NCBI GenBank assembly: GCA_016463595.1
Contig: JAEMQZ010000004.1
Span: 8,317 to 45,449 of the forward strand
Reading direction: 5' to 3'
Length of the DNA: 37,133 nucleotides
Origin: Synechococcales cyanobacterium SupBloom_Metag_052
Lineage (GTDB): Bacteria; Cyanobacteriota; Cyanobacteriia; PCC-6307; Cyanobiaceae
Below are positions 1 to 9,503 of this stretch, piece after piece. Every line of letters starts with the position of its first letter. Positions within the stretch are counted from its first letter, which is position 1. The position numbers were made by a program, and so were the translations under genes. Under the pieces are notes generated by a model that made no database searches, was not told the DNA's origin, and saw only the letters and a list, made by a program, of their open reading frames with translations.

Positions 1-76
1 CGATTGCATAGATGCCATCGACAATGCCAAACCAGGTTTCTGGCGCAGGTTTACCGAGATGTCTGGTTGGCAGCAT
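1..76 (-). CDS. Partial CDS, possible TMEM175/DUF1211-type ion channel N-terminus
   Basis: A reading frame starts at ATG 76 and runs off the left edge, giving 25 codons. The visible peptide ends in WFGIVDGIYAI. It resembles the first helix of TMEM175-family (DUF1211) potassium channels, where an aromatic-x-x-D-G-x-x-A-I pattern is characteristic (family knowledge). Here F17, D20, G21, A24 and I25 fit. The start lies 11 bases after the stop of the SIMPL gene on the same strand, so it may be the third gene of an alaS-SIMPL-channel run. Only 25 residues are visible, so this is a tentative call; the pattern could be coincidental in a short frame. Confidence 0.4.
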   Translation of the reverse strand, partial: MLPTRHLGKPAPETWFGIVDGIYAI

Positions 77-87
77 CGCGTACCTAT

Positions 88-750
88 TCAGCGGGCGCAG
101 AAGCGCACGAGCAGGCTGAGGCGATCCACTGGTGCGGGCAACTCGGCCGGATCAAAGGGGGCCGCATCGGGGCGGGCCATGGCCCGCATCAAGATCGGAG
201 CCCCGCCGCCGCCCTCCACGTCCACCTCCAGGGGCCGGAGCTGGTGCAGGCCGATGGCCGCCGCAATCGTTTTGGCCTGGCCCAGGGCATTGCCATAGGC
301 GGCCTTGAGCAGGCGGGCCTGGGAGGCGGCGTCGCCGCTGGCCTGGGCGCGGGGATCGACGGGGGAGAGGCGCACGCCTGGCAGGCTGCCAACCTGGCGG
401 ATCAGCTGCTGCAGCTGGGCTGGCGCCAGCTCGCCACTCACCTGCAGGGAGGCGGTGGTGAGGGCCGGCTTCTTCAGCTCCGGCGACCGGGTCCAGGTAG
501 AGGGTGACGTGACCTCCAGCTTGCGCACCCCCAGCTGCTGGAGGGCCTGGCGCACCGAATCCAGGCGCGCCTGCAGGCTGGCCAGGGCGCCAGCGGCCGT
601 GGCCGCCTCGGCCTCCAGGCTGAGGGAGACTCGCAGGGCATCAATCAGCCGCTTCAATTCGGCCCGGCCCCGGGCCTGCAGCAGGGTGCCGTTACAGCCC
701 ATCTGCACCTGGGCCTGGGCGATCAGCATCGGGGGCAGCAGCAGGGGCAT
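88..750 (-). CDS. SIMPL domain-containing protein (DUF541), probably exported
   Basis: The 220-residue protein opens with a short hydrophobic stretch (MPLLLPPMLIAQAQ) that looks like a brief or mis-started signal peptide. A helix-rich SIMPL/DUF541 domain follows over about residues 28-215. Typical features are the GRAELKR start, the long alternating helix with repeated Q/L, and the conserved block around AKTIAAAIGL near residue 160. SIMPL proteins are usually periplasmic or membrane-associated, and their role in cyanobacteria is not established. The gene lies 111 bases downstream of alaS on the same strand and is probably co-transcribed. The start is uncertain: the frame stays open a little upstream (residues FPILAP before the ATG), which would lengthen the hydrophobic segment, but no ATG/GTG/TTG is found there. 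Confidence 0.75.
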   Translation of the reverse strand: MPLLLPPMLIAQAQVQMGCNGTLLQARGRAELKRLIDALRVSLSLEAEAATAAGALASLQARLDSVRQALQQLGVRKLEVTSPSTWTRSPELKKPALTTASLQVSGELAPAQLQQLIRQVGSLPGVRLSPVDPRAQASGDAASQARLLKAAYGNALGQAKTIAAAIGLHQLRPLEVDVEGGGGAPILMRAMARPDAAPFDPAELPAPVDRLSLLVRFCAR

Positions 751-861
751 GGGGGCAAGGATTGGGAATGGTTTGGAGCCGGCGCTGGGTTCAGCAGGCC
801 CAGTCTGGTCGCGGTCGCTGGCATTGGATCGGGATGGATCTGCTAGGCGTAGCCCCGGGCT

Positions 862-3594
862 TTAAGCCAGGGCGGCCTCCAGCTCTTGCCTGGCCGCAGC
901 GAGGGCCCCATCCAGGGCAGCGCCATCCTTGCCACCCGCCTGGGCCAGATTCGGCCGGCCGCCGCCACCGCCGCCGCAGCGCTTGGCCACGGCGCCGATG
1001 AAAGCTCCGGCCTTGGGTCCCTTGGCGATCACGGCCTTGCCGAAAGCCGCCACCAGCACCACTTTGGTTAGGTCCTTGGGATCGCTCAGCCCGCCTAGCA
1101 CCACCGCCCCGCCATCACCGAGCTGATCAGCCAGCTGCTGGGCCGCGCTCTGCAGGCCGCCCCCCTCCACCCCATCGAGGCGCTCCACCAGCAACTGGAA
1201 GGGCGTACTGCCTGGATCGCCGCCGACCGGTTGGGCCCGGGCCACCAGGGCCGAAGCCTTGGCCAGGGCTAGTTCTTCCCGGGCCGCCGCCAGGGCCTTG
1301 GCCGTGGCCTTGAGCTCCTCCTGCAGGGCGCCAACCCGCTCCACGATCTCGCCCGGCTGGGCCTTGAAGCGCTCGCCCAGGGCCTTCACCACCAGCTCCC
1401 GCTCCTGCAGGTAGGCCAGCACCGCTGGACCGGCCACGGCCTCAATGCGGCGGATGCCGGCGGCCACGCCCGATTCGGCCACGATCTTGAACAGGCCGAT
1501 CTCGGCCGTGTTGGCCACATGGGTGCCGCCGCAAAGCTCCATCGACACGCCGGGCACATCCACCACCCGCACCACCTCGGCGTACTTCTCGCCGAACATC
1601 GCCACGGCGCCAGCCGCCTTGGCCTGCTCGATCGCCATCTCTTGCACCTCCAGGGCCTGGGCATCAGCGATCCAGCCGTTCACCAGGGCCTCGATCTGCT
1701 CCAGCTCGGCGGCGGTCACGGCCCGGGGGCAGTGGAAGTCGAAGCGCAGGCGATCGAAATCCACCAGGGAGCCGGCCTGGCCGATGCCGGGATCGACCAC
1801 CTGCTTGAGGGCCGCCTGCAACAGATGGGTGGCCGTGTGGTGGGCCTGGGCGCGGCGCCGGCAGGCCCGATCCACCTGGGCAATCACCCCATCGCCAACA
1901 GCCAGCTGGCCCCGCTCCACCAGGCCGTTATGGACAAAGACGCTGCGGTTGCGGCCCACCGACTCGATCGAAACAAGCAGCTCGGAGTCGGCGCCGGAAG
2001 CGACAAGAACGCCGCGATCACCCACCTGGCCGCCGCCCTCGCCATAGAAGGGGGTGGAATCGAGCACCAGTTGCACCCGATCACCGGCGCTGGCCCGCTC
2101 AGCCGGTTCGCCATTCACCACCAGGGCCAGCACGCAGCTGGGATGCTCGAGGCTGGCGTAGCCCTGGAAGGCGGTGGCCCCCAGCTGGGAGGCCATCTGT
2201 TCAATCGCGCCCTGGAGGGTGAGATCGATGCTCACCGCCGCGGCCTTGGCCCGCTGGCGTTGGGCCTGCATCGCCTGCTCAAAGCCGGCCAGATCAACGC
2301 GCAGCCCGTGCTCCTCGGCGATCTCCTCGGTGAGTTCAATCGGGAAGCCAAAGGTGTCATAGAGCTCAAAGGCCTGCTCACCGGAGATCTGCTCGGGCTT
2401 GGCCGCCAGCACCTCAGCCAGCAGCTTTTCACCCCGCTCCAGGGTTTCGAGGAAGCGGGCCTCTTCGCGCTCCAGCTCGGCGGTGATCACGGCGCGGCGC
2501 TCCTCCAACTGGGGATAGGCACTGGCCATCAGGGCGATCGAGGCCTCGCCCATCCGTTTGAGGAAGGGCTGATCAATGCCAAGGCGACGGCCATGGCGCA
2601 CCACCCGGCGCAGCAGGCGCCGCAGGATGTAGCCGCGGCCCAGGTTGGAGGCGGTGACGCCATCGGCAATCAACTGGGTGATGGCACGGCTGTGGTCACC
2701 GATCACCTTCAGGGAGGTTTGGCCCTTGCCATCGAGGGCGTGATACTCCACTCCCGCCAACCCGGCCGCCGTTTCGATCAGGGGATAGATCAGGTCGGTT
2801 TCGTAGTTGTTGGGCACCGCCTGGAGGATCTGGGCCATGCGCTCCAGCCCCATGCCCGTATCAATGTTGCGATTGGCCAGGGGCGTCAGGGTGCCCGCAG
2901 CGTCGCGGTTGTACTGCATGAACACCAGGTTGTAGAACTCGATGAAGCGGCTGTCGTCCTCGAGATCGATGGCGTCATCGCCGAGTTCGGGCTTGAAGTC
3001 GTAGTAGATCTCCGAGCAGGGACCGCAGGGTCCCGTGGGGCCTGAGGCCCAAAAATTATCGGCCTCATCCATGCGGATGATCCGTTTGGGATTCACCCCA
3101 ACAGCATCGCGCCAGATCGCTTCGGCCTCCTCGTCTTCGCGGAAGACACTCACCACCAGATTCTTGGGGTCAAGGCCAAACACGCCCGTGCTCAACTCCC
3201 AGGCCCAGGCAATCGCCTGCTCCTTAAAATAATCGCCAAAGGAGAAATTCCCCAACATCTCGAAGAATGTGTGGTGGCGCGCCGTGCGACCCACGTTTTC
3301 AATGTCGTTGGTGCGGATGCACTTCTGGCTACTGGTGGCCCGCGGCGCCGGCCGCTCCTGCTGGCCCAGGAACACCGGTTTGAACGGCAACATGCCGGCA
3401 ATCGTGAGCAGCACCGTCGGGTCGTCCGGCACCAGGGAGGCGCTGGCTATCGGCCGGTGACCCCGCTGCTCGTAGAAATTGAGAAAGGCCGCTCGGATCT
3501 CGGCGCCACTGCGGGGCAGGTCCGGGCCCGGCGCGCCCCCAGGGGAGCTGCTGGCGGAAGCACCGACGGCGGGGGAAGGGGAAGCAGCAGCCAT
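862..3594 (-). CDS. alaS: Alanine--tRNA ligase
   Basis: This cytoplasmic class II synthetase charges tRNA-Ala and edits mischarged Ser/Gly. The frame is open from 3714, but ATG 3594 is chosen. It gives 910 residues, close to cyanobacterial AlaRS, and the 40 upstream residues are low-complexity and overlap the divergent gene at 3674. The order is an N-terminal catalytic domain ([10 protein letters not shown] motif 1 region, [11 protein letters not shown]), a tRNA-recognition domain, the editing domain with the zinc-site motif HTATH (H586, H590) and CGGTH (C688, H692), and a C-Ala domain ending in the glycine run [11 protein letters not shown]. All expected zinc ligands are present. A Ser/Pro/Gly-rich leader of about 30 residues precedes the catalytic domain. 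Function is certain from the motifs; only the start is open. Confidence 0.96.
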   Translation of the reverse strand: MAAASPSPAVGASASSSPGGAPGPDLPRSGAEIRAAFLNFYEQRGHRPIASASLVPDDPTVLLTIAGMLPFKPVFLGQQERPAPRATSSQKCIRTNDIENVGRTARHHTFFEMLGNFSFGDYFKEQAIAWAWELSTGVFGLDPKNLVVSVFREDEEAEAIWRDAVGVNPKRIIRMDEADNFWASGPTGPCGPCSEIYYDFKPELGDDAIDLEDDSRFIEFYNLVFMQYNRDAAGTLTPLANRNIDTGMGLERMAQILQAVPNNYETDLIYPLIETAAGLAGVEYHALDGKGQTSLKVIGDHSRAITQLIADGVTASNLGRGYILRRLLRRVVRHGRRLGIDQPFLKRMGEASIALMASAYPQLEERRAVITAELEREEARFLETLERGEKLLAEVLAAKPEQISGEQAFELYDTFGFPIELTEEIAEEHGLRVDLAGFEQAMQAQRQRAKAAAVSIDLTLQGAIEQMASQLGATAFQGYASLEHPSCVLALVVNGEPAERASAGDRVQLVLDSTPFYGEGGGQVGDRGVLVASGADSELLVSIESVGRNRSVFVHNGLVERGQLAVGDGVIAQVDRACRRRAQAHHTATHLLQAALKQVVDPGIGQAGSLVDFDRLRFDFHCPRAVTAAELEQIEALVNGWIADAQALEVQEMAIEQAKAAGAVAMFGEKYAEVVRVVDVPGVSMELCGGTHVANTAEIGLFKIVAESGVAAGIRRIEAVAGPAVLAYLQERELVVKALGERFKAQPGEIVERVGALQEELKATAKALAAAREELALAKASALVARAQPVGGDPGSTPFQLLVERLDGVEGGGLQSAAQQLADQLGDGGAVVLGGLSDPKDLTKVVLVAAFGKAVIAKGPKAGAFIGAVAKRCGGGGGGRPNLAQAGGKDGAALDGALAAARQELEAALA

Positions 3595-3673
3595 GGTCCG
3601 ACGCGGCAAAACAGCCCTGGAGAGGGCATGATCGCCCAGCACAGGCCCAAAGGGCTCCGCGCCCTGCCTTCCC

Positions 3674-4135
3674 TTGCGTGTGTCGCCCGATCCGGTCCCA
3701 GCCGTGCCTGCCACCGGCCCTGACTCCGGCGCCCAGTGCCGCTCCGAGTGCCGCGCCGAGCTGCGGCTGCGCTCGATCGCCTGGGCCCTGGGGGCAGGTC
3801 TTTGCGCCCTGGCCCTGGGGCTACCCCTGGGGCTGGAGCCGGCCCTTCGCGCCGGGGGCTGTGGCTTCTTTTATGGCCTGCTCGCCTTCCATTTGCAGCG
3901 GGTCGACCCCGATGACAGCCACCTGCAGGCCGGCTTGGTGGGCGCCGTCTGCGGCATCCACAGCCTCGCTTTGCCGCCGGTGGCGGCCTGGCCGGCCGGC
4001 CAACCGCTCCCGGGCGCCCTGGCGGCCGTAGCGCCAGCAGTGATGATGGGCTTACTCCGTGCCTGGCTGCCGTTGATCGGCGCTGCCCTGCTGTTGCACG
4101 GGGCTCAACGCCTGATGAGCGCCCCTAGGCCATGA
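3674..4135 (+). CDS. Small unknown membrane protein
   Basis: A 153-residue protein that I do not recognise. The N-terminal 30 residues are hydrophilic and Cys/Arg-containing. About four hydrophobic segments follow (near residues 34-54, 60-75, 85-105 and 115-145), so it is probably an integral membrane protein. The listed start is TTG 3674; GTG 3680 in the same frame is equally possible, and neither has a clear ribosome-binding site. The gene is divergent from alaS. Its stop overlaps the start of the SNF2 helicase gene by four bases (ATGA), indicating translational coupling and one operon. The overlap and the long conserved frame support a real gene. Confidence 0.65.
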   Translation: MRVSPDPVPAVPATGPDSGAQCRSECRAELRLRSIAWALGAGLCALALGLPLGLEPALRAGGCGFFYGLLAFHLQRVDPDDSHLQAGLVGAVCGIHSLALPPVAAWPAGQPLPGALAAVAPAVMMGLLRAWLPLIGAALLLHGAQRLMSAPRP

Positions 4136-7100
4136 GCCTGCTGCATGCCACCTGGCTGCCCGCCACCAAGGCGGGCCCCACCGCCACCAACGGCCGCATG
4201 GCGGCGGGCCTGCTGCTGTGGGCAGACACCTGGCGGGTGGCCACGCCCGTGACCCCCACGCTCGACGGGGTGCCGGACCACCCGCTCAGCCTCAACCAGG
4301 ACGACCTGGGCGCCTGGCTGGAGGAGCTGGACCTGTGGTCGGAGGACTCCCGGCCCGCCGAGGCCACCCTCACCCTGCCCAGCCGCCGCCAGGCCAGCCG
4401 CGGCCGCAAAAGCAGCGACGCCGACGGCGCGATCTGGAGTGGCCTGCCGCTCCAGGCCGGCGAACCCCTGCCCAAACAGGTGGAGTGGTGGCCCTGGCGG
4501 GTGGAGGGCTGGCTGCTCAAGCCCGCCGCCGCCGCCCAGTGGCTGAACCAGCTGCCCCTGGCCGGGGCCCCCAGCGAGCTGGCCGATGAACTGCGCTGGT
4601 GGAGTCACCTGGAGCGCTGGAGCTTGAGCCTGCTGGCCCGGGGCCGCTGGCTGCCGGAGGCCCGCCAGGGCCGCGGCCGCTGGCAACCGCTGCTCAACCG
4701 CGAAGACGACCGCCGCCGCCTCGAGGACCTGGCGACGCGCCTGCCCCAGGTGGTGGATGCGGGCGAACGCAGCAACGGCCTCAGCTGCCGCCGTCCCGGC
4801 TCCCAGCGACTCTTGGTGGCCCGGCTGCTGGAGGCCCTGCTCGATGGCCAGCTGCGGGCGGGCTTTAGCCCCACTTGCCCCGGCCTCGATCCCCTGCTGG
4901 GCGCCTGGCAAAAGGCCCTCGGCCCGGGCGAGGGCCGGCTGGAGCTCGATGGCGAAGACGCCGAACGGCTGGAAACCGCCACCCACCACTGGCGGGAAGC
5001 GGTGGCCGGCCGGGTGGAGCCGGCCCATGCCTGCCTGGAACTGTTCACACCGCCGGAGGGGGAGGAGTTGTGGGAGCTGCGCTTCAGCCTCCAGGCCGAG
5101 GCCGACCGCAGCTTGAAACTGTCCGCCGCCAGCGTCTGGGCAGCGGGCGACCACCAGCTCGCCCTTGGCGAAGTGACCCTCGAAAACCCCGGATCCCTGC
5201 TGCTGGAGGGCCTGGGCCGGGCCCTGCAGGTGTTTGAACCGATCGAGCGGGGCCTCGACGCCGCCGCCCCGGAAACGATGCAGCTCACCCCGGCGGAGGC
5301 CTTCGTGCTGGTGCGCACCGCCGCCGCCCGCCTGCGCGATGTGGGCGTGGGCGTGGTGTTGCCGGCCAGTCTCAGCGGCGGCCTGGCCAGTCGCCTTGGC
5401 CTGGCGATCCAGGCGGAACTGCCCAGCCAATCGCGGGGCTTCACCTTGGGCGAAAGCCTCAGCTGGAGCTGGGAGCTGATGATCGGCGGCGTCACCCTCA
5501 ACCTGCGCGATCTCGAGCGCCTCTCGGCCAAGCGCAGCCCGTTGGTGCAACACAAGGGCGCCTGGATTGAACTGCGGCCCGGCGATCTCAAGAATGCCGA
5601 AAAGTTCTGCGCCCTGGATCCCGGCTTCAAGCTCGATGAGGCCCTGCGCATTACCGGCAACGAAGGCGAAACCCTCTACCGCCTGCCGGTGCACCAGTTC
5701 AACCCGGGCCCACGCCTGCAGGCGGTGCTGGAGCAGTACCACCAGCAGAAGGCCCCCGACCCCCTGCCGGCCCCCGAGGGCTTCGCCGGCCAGCTGCGGC
5801 CCTATCAGGAACGGGGCCTGGGCTGGCTGGCCTTCCTGCATCGCTTCGACCAGGGGGCCTGCCTGGCCGACGACATGGGCCTGGGCAAAACAATCCAGCT
5901 GCTGGCCTTCCTGCAACACCTCAGGGCCGAAGGCGAACTGAAGCGACCGGTGCTGCTGGTGGCGCCGACCTCGGTGTTGACCAACTGGAAACGGGAGGCG
6001 GCCGGCTTCACGCCCGATTTGCAGGTGCGCGAGCACTACGGTCCGCGCCGGCCCGCCAATGAAGCCGCCCTCAAAAAAGCCTTAGGCGGCATCGACCTAG
6101 TGCTGACCAGCTACGGGCTGCTGCAACGGGACAGCGAACTGCTCGAGTGCATCGATTGGCAGGGAGTGGTGATTGATGAGGCCCAGGCGATCAAGAACCC
6201 CAGCGCCAAACAGAGCCAGGCCACCCGCGACCTGGGCCGGCCCGGCAAGCAGGGCCGCTTCCGCATCGCCCTCACCGGCACACCGGTGGAAAACCGGGTG
6301 AGCGAGCTCTGGGCCCTGATGGACTTCCTCAACCCCAAGGTGCTCGGTGATGAGGCCTTCTTCCGTCAGCGCTACCGCTTGCCGATCGAGCGCTACGGCG
6401 ACATGTCGTCCCTGCGGGACCTCAAGGGCCGGGTCGGCCCCTTCATCCTGCGCCGGCTCAAAACCGACAAATCGATCATCTCCGACCTGCCTGAGAAGGT
6501 GGAATTGAGCGAATGGGTGGGCCTGGCGCCCGAGCAAAAACAGCTTTACAACAAAACTGTTGAGGAGAGCCTCGATGCGATCGCCCGCTCGCCCTTGGGC
6601 CAGAAACACGGCCAAGTGCTGGCCCTACTCACCAAGCTCAAGCAGATCTGCAACCACCCGGCCCTGGCCCTGAAGGAGAAGGGGGTGGACGCCGGATTTG
6701 CCGCCCGCAGCGCCAAGGTGCAGCGGCTCGAAGAAATCCTCGAGGAGGTGATCGAGGCCGGCGATCGGGCCCTGCTGTTCACCCAGTTCGCCGAATGGGG
6801 CCACCTGCTTAAGGCCCACCTGGAGCGGCGCTGGCGCCAGGAGGTGCCCTTCCTGTACGGCAGCACCAGCAAGAACGAACGCCAAGCGATGGTGGATCGG
6901 TTCCAAGACGACCCCCGCGGCCCCCAGCTGTTCCTGCTCTCGCTCAAGGCCGGCGGCGTGGGCCTCAACCTCACCCGGGCCAGCCATGTGTTCCACATCG
7001 ACCGCTGGTGGAATCCGGCCGTGGAAAACCAGGCCACCGACCGGGCTTACCGCATCGGCCAGACCAACCGGGTGCTGGTGCACAAGTTCATTACCAGCGG

Positions 7101-7236
7101 CTCGGTGGAAGAACGAATCGACCGCATGATCCGCGAAAAATCGCGCCTGGCCGAAGACATCATCGGCTCGGGTGAAGACTGGCTCGGGGGCCTGGAGATG
7201 GGCCAGCTACGCCAGCTGGTAGCCCTAGAAGACTGA
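4132..7236 (+). CDS. SNF2-family DEAD/DEAH helicase (DUF3670-type)
   Basis: A 1034-residue Swi2/Snf2 ATPase. The N-terminal half (about 1-540) resembles the bacterial SNF2-associated domain, with a FTLGESLSWSWELMIGG segment preceding the motor. The C-terminal half carries the two RecA lobes: motif I ADDMGLGKT (about residues 579-587), motif Ia VAPTSVLTNW, motif II DEAQ (about 681-684), motif III LTGTPVENR, motif V LKAGGVGLNLT and motif VI DRAYRIGQ (about 968-975). All catalytic motifs look intact, so ATP-dependent DNA translocation is expected; the biological role of this bacterial subgroup is unresolved. It starts within the stop of the preceding gene. It is followed by an unknown gene and then a SWIM zinc-finger gene; SNF2 and SWIM genes are recurrent neighbours in bacteria, which suggests joint action on DNA (inference). 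Confidence 0.93.
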   Translation: MSLLHATWLPATKAGPTATNGRMAAGLLLWADTWRVATPVTPTLDGVPDHPLSLNQDDLGAWLEELDLWSEDSRPAEATLTLPSRRQASRGRKSSDADGAIWSGLPLQAGEPLPKQVEWWPWRVEGWLLKPAAAAQWLNQLPLAGAPSELADELRWWSHLERWSLSLLARGRWLPEARQGRGRWQPLLNREDDRRRLEDLATRLPQVVDAGERSNGLSCRRPGSQRLLVARLLEALLDGQLRAGFSPTCPGLDPLLGAWQKALGPGEGRLELDGEDAERLETATHHWREAVAGRVEPAHACLELFTPPEGEELWELRFSLQAEADRSLKLSAASVWAAGDHQLALGEVTLENPGSLLLEGLGRALQVFEPIERGLDAAAPETMQLTPAEAFVLVRTAAARLRDVGVGVVLPASLSGGLASRLGLAIQAELPSQSRGFTLGESLSWSWELMIGGVTLNLRDLERLSAKRSPLVQHKGAWIELRPGDLKNAEKFCALDPGFKLDEALRITGNEGETLYRLPVHQFNPGPRLQAVLEQYHQQKAPDPLPAPEGFAGQLRPYQERGLGWLAFLHRFDQGACLADDMGLGKTIQLLAFLQHLRAEGELKRPVLLVAPTSVLTNWKREAAGFTPDLQVREHYGPRRPANEAALKKALGGIDLVLTSYGLLQRDSELLECIDWQGVVIDEAQAIKNPSAKQSQATRDLGRPGKQGRFRIALTGTPVENRVSELWALMDFLNPKVLGDEAFFRQRYRLPIERYGDMSSLRDLKGRVGPFILRRLKTDKSIISDLPEKVELSEWVGLAPEQKQLYNKTVEESLDAIARSPLGQKHGQVLALLTKLKQICNHPALALKEKGVDAGFAARSAKVQRLEEILEEVIEAGDRALLFTQFAEWGHLLKAHLERRWRQEVPFLYGSTSKNERQAMVDRFQDDPRGPQLFLLSLKAGGVGLNLTRASHVFHIDRWWNPAVENQATDRAYRIGQTNRVLVHKFITSGSVEERIDRMIREKSRLAEDIIGSGEDWLGGLEMGQLRQLVALED

Positions 7237-7360
7237 ACCTGAAAAGGCCTGGGCCCTGGGGCAGGGGATCTCACAGCCGGCGCATTAGCAAAGCAACTCC
7301 CCGGCCGGGGCCCAGCTGGGCGACTAATCTCAAATGATCCATCCTCCCCGACCCACCACC

Positions 7361-8233
7361 ATGGCCAACGCCCTTCTGCAGATCACAATTCCGCAGGATG
7401 GCGATGACTGGGGAAGTGATCGCTTCAGTATTCTGCGCGAAAATATCGAAATCGGTTGTCGCCAGAAGGATCCTGCCGCCAGTTGCATCGGCCAGGCCTT
7501 CCCGACCGATGGGGCCGCTATTGAAGAACTGCATCACAAGCTGAGCTCAGGGCACTATTCCCAGGTGTGGCTCATTGGCGCCGATGCGGGTGACACTCCT
7601 GGGGCTAGTTTCTATCAGGCCCTGGAAGCCGCCCGCAGCCAAGGCACCTCGATTGTGTATGCGCGCGACCACGCCGACCTGGGCGCCAGCGTGCGCAACT
7701 GCAGCACCTCCCTGCAATCCCTAGGCCAGACCAACCAGTTCCACAGCCTGGATGCCAACCCGGATCCGGAGCGGCCCGAATACGTCAATCCCCACTGCCC
7801 CGCCATTCAATGGCCCTGTGTGGTTACCGGCCAGAACGGTGGTGTGCAGTTCGTGAGCAAGATGATGGAGCATCCAATCTTGGCCTTCCCCAGCCTCATT
7901 GCCGGCGCTTTGGTGATTCCAGCCCACCCCCATGAGGGGGTGCTGATCCCCAACCATCCCGACCAGAAGGTGTTGTTGCAGGGCAATTCTGTGCAATCCG
8001 GCGCCAGCCAGATTTCGGCCGTAATCGAAGACCAGCCCGGATCAGGCGCCGTGCTGGCCCACTCCACCTTCCACCACTTCGCCGACTTCAACCTGGATGT
8101 GTCGAAGGGCTGCCCCAGCTTCGTGACCGATCCACCCTCGAGCCAGATCGCTGACAATCCCTGGATGCTGGACGACATCCGCCACTACATCCGTTCGGCA
8201 GCGGCCTACTTTCAAGGTCGCTTCAACGGCTGA
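7361..8233 (+). CDS. Conserved protein of unknown function, possible GATase1/ThuA-like fold
   Basis: A 290-residue protein from ATG 7361 (an alternative ATG at 7334 adds nine residues). I do not recognise a named family with certainty. The pattern is alternating beta/alpha: strand VWLIGADAG, helix, then SIVYARDHADLGAS, a PAHPHEG segment around residue 195, and STFHHFADFNLDV near residue 245. This His-rich layout resembles the ThuA-like / class I glutamine-amidotransferase-like fold, but no clear nucleophile-elbow cysteine is visible, so an enzymatic claim is not justified. It has no signal peptide and no membrane segment. It sits between the SNF2 helicase (124 bases away) and the SWIM gene (one base away). 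Its codon third positions are visibly less GC-rich than its neighbours, consistent with later insertion. Confidence 0.7.
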   Translation: MANALLQITIPQDGDDWGSDRFSILRENIEIGCRQKDPAASCIGQAFPTDGAAIEELHHKLSSGHYSQVWLIGADAGDTPGASFYQALEAARSQGTSIVYARDHADLGASVRNCSTSLQSLGQTNQFHSLDANPDPERPEYVNPHCPAIQWPCVVTGQNGGVQFVSKMMEHPILAFPSLIAGALVIPAHPHEGVLIPNHPDQKVLLQGNSVQSGASQISAVIEDQPGSGAVLAHSTFHHFADFNLDVSKGCPSFVTDPPSSQIADNPWMLDDIRHYIRSAAAYFQGRFNG

Positions 8234-8234
8234 G

Positions 8235-9200
8235 ATGACGATCACCACCTCCCTCGGCGACCAGGGCCTGGGCCAGCAGCCCTGGTGGGTGGAGCAGTGG
8301 ATGGAGCTGATCAACTCCTACCGCTACAAAAAGCGGCTGGAGCGCGCCTGGACCTACGCCCGCGAGGGCAACGTGCTTTCGATCCGCTTTGAGGGCCGCC
8401 GGGTCCATGCCCGGGTGCAGGGCAGCGAGGCGGAGCCCTACAAGGTGAAGCTCTGGCTTGACGTGCTCAGCGACGAAGACTGGGGTTACGTGCTCGAAGC
8501 CCTGGGCCAGAAGGCCCGCTGGTCGGCCCAGCTGCTGGCCGGGATCATGCCCCAGGACATCGAACGGGCCTTTGCGGCCAGTGGCCGGCGCCTGTTCCCG
8601 TTCAAGTTGCAGGAGGTGCGCAGCGAATGCAGCTGCCCCGATAAGGCCAACCCCTGCAAACACGCCAGCGCCGTTTACTACCTGATGGGCGATCGCTTCA
8701 GCGAAGACCCCTTTGTGTTGTTCCAGCTGCGCGGCCGCACCCGCAGCCAACTGCTGGCCGACCTGGCCCTGCAGCGGCGCGAGCTCCTGCAGCAACGGGC
8801 CCAGGCCCTGCGGGCCAGCCAGGGCCTGGACGCGGGCACCCCCGCCCTGGCCCATCCCACCCCGGTGGCCATCAATGATCCGGGCCGCTGGTGGCGCTAC
8901 GACGCCCCCCTCGACCCCGCCCTGGTGGTGATTACGCCAGCGATGGAAGGGGAGTCGGGTCTGGAGGAGGCGGGCCCCCTGCCCCTGGCCGAGGACGGCC
9001 GCTTCCCCGAGGCAAACCTGCAGTTCCTGACCCACCTCAAAGCCCAGGCCCTAGGGCTTGCCCAGGCGGCGATGGCCACGGCCATGGCGGCGGGACGCTC
9101 CATGGGTGAAGACAATTCGGCAAACGGCGCTGCCGCACCAGCTGAGGCACCAGCTGAGGCACCCGCTTCCGGCAGCAAAGCCCAGCCCGGCCGGCAATAA
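8235..9200 (+). CDS. SWIM zinc-finger protein
   Basis: A 321-residue protein with the SWIM consensus CxCxnCxH: C132, C134, C141 and H143 in SECSCPDKANPCKHAS. SWIM domains bind zinc and mediate nucleic-acid or protein contacts, and in bacteria they often occur beside or fused to SNF2 helicases (family knowledge). The N-terminal 120 residues (with WVEQWMELINSYRYKKRLERA) are typical of this stand-alone class. The C-terminal tail from about residue 290 is a Pro/Ala/Glu linker containing a direct PAEA repeat. The start is one base after the stop of the preceding gene, so translational coupling is likely. It is probably a partner of the SNF2 protein encoded upstream. Confidence 0.9.
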   Translation: MTITTSLGDQGLGQQPWWVEQWMELINSYRYKKRLERAWTYAREGNVLSIRFEGRRVHARVQGSEAEPYKVKLWLDVLSDEDWGYVLEALGQKARWSAQLLAGIMPQDIERAFAASGRRLFPFKLQEVRSECSCPDKANPCKHASAVYYLMGDRFSEDPFVLFQLRGRTRSQLLADLALQRRELLQQRAQALRASQGLDAGTPALAHPTPVAINDPGRWWRYDAPLDPALVVITPAMEGESGLEEAGPLPLAEDGRFPEANLQFLTHLKAQALGLAQAAMATAMAAGRSMGEDNSANGAAAPAEAPAEAPASGSKAQPGRQ

Positions 9201-9232
9201 ACACCGGCGCTGGCGGCCCTGATCTTGGGCTC

Positions 9233-9265
9233 CCACCTGGGCGGCTTCGGAACTCTCCCAGGTGG
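9233..9265 (+). terminator. Hairpin after SWIM gene, possible terminator
   Basis: Perfect inverted repeat CCACCTGGG (9233-9241) / CCCAGGTGG (9257-9265) with a 15-base loop, 33 bases after the SWIM stop codon. The stem is strong, but no T-run follows, so it is at best a factor-assisted terminator or a 3' stabilising structure. Confidence 0.35.
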
Positions 9266-9454
9266 CCAGCTTCCAGGACTGGTGCTCGATCTGAAGGTCC
9301 GGAGCTCCGAAAGCGGCAGGCTCTCAACGGGTTTTGGCGTTGAACTCCGACAGCCCTAAGCGGGCCGATCCAGCAGAGCCGATGGCAGGGGGCTTTGATC
9401 CGGAGCTGACTCCCGGAGCCTGGGCCGCTGGGCCGGGCAGGCCCCTCGCCAGGC

Positions 9455-9471
9455 AGACCCTTGGAGGGTCT
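9455..9471 (+). promoter_or_regulatory. Leader hairpin upstream of flv3
   Basis: Perfect 6-bp stem AGACCC (9455-9460) / GGGTCT (9466-9471) with a five-base loop. It ends 32 bases before the first flv3 start codon, so it would lie in the 5' leader of the flv3-flv1 message. A regulatory role is inference from position only. Confidence 0.25.
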
Positions 9472-9503
9472 CCGTAAAGTTCAGGTCCATTGCGCGGGCA
9501 CCG

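Larger units (their letters stand above)
9201..9503. other. Intergenic region with several dyads upstream of flv3
   Basis: About 300 bases without a convincing gene. It contains four short inverted repeats: a 9-bp perfect stem at 9233-9265, a 10-base palindrome at 9300-9309, a 6-bp stem at 9324-9343 and a 6-bp stem at 9455-9471. The last lies about 30 bases before the flv3 start and would be in its leader. No clear -35/-10 pair and no tRNA-like fold were seen. Confidence 0.5.

Noticed and set aside
1519-3045. 508-codon plus-strand frame inside alaS
   Set aside because: It is an antisense shadow of the well-supported alaS, produced by high-GC third positions. The peptide is His/Gly/Leu-rich without domain character.
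4105-6036. 643-codon minus-strand frame opposite the SNF2 gene
   Set aside because: Antisense shadow; composition is Gln/Gly/Ala-rich and no motif is present, while the other strand has all helicase motifs.
9051-9323. Protein-like minus-strand stretch (LQIEHQSWKLATWESSEAA) downstream of the SWIM gene
   Set aside because: It reads like a coding remnant, but it lacks a start codon, follows a TGA directly, and overlaps the SWIM gene and a hairpin. Not enough to call a gene or pseudogene.
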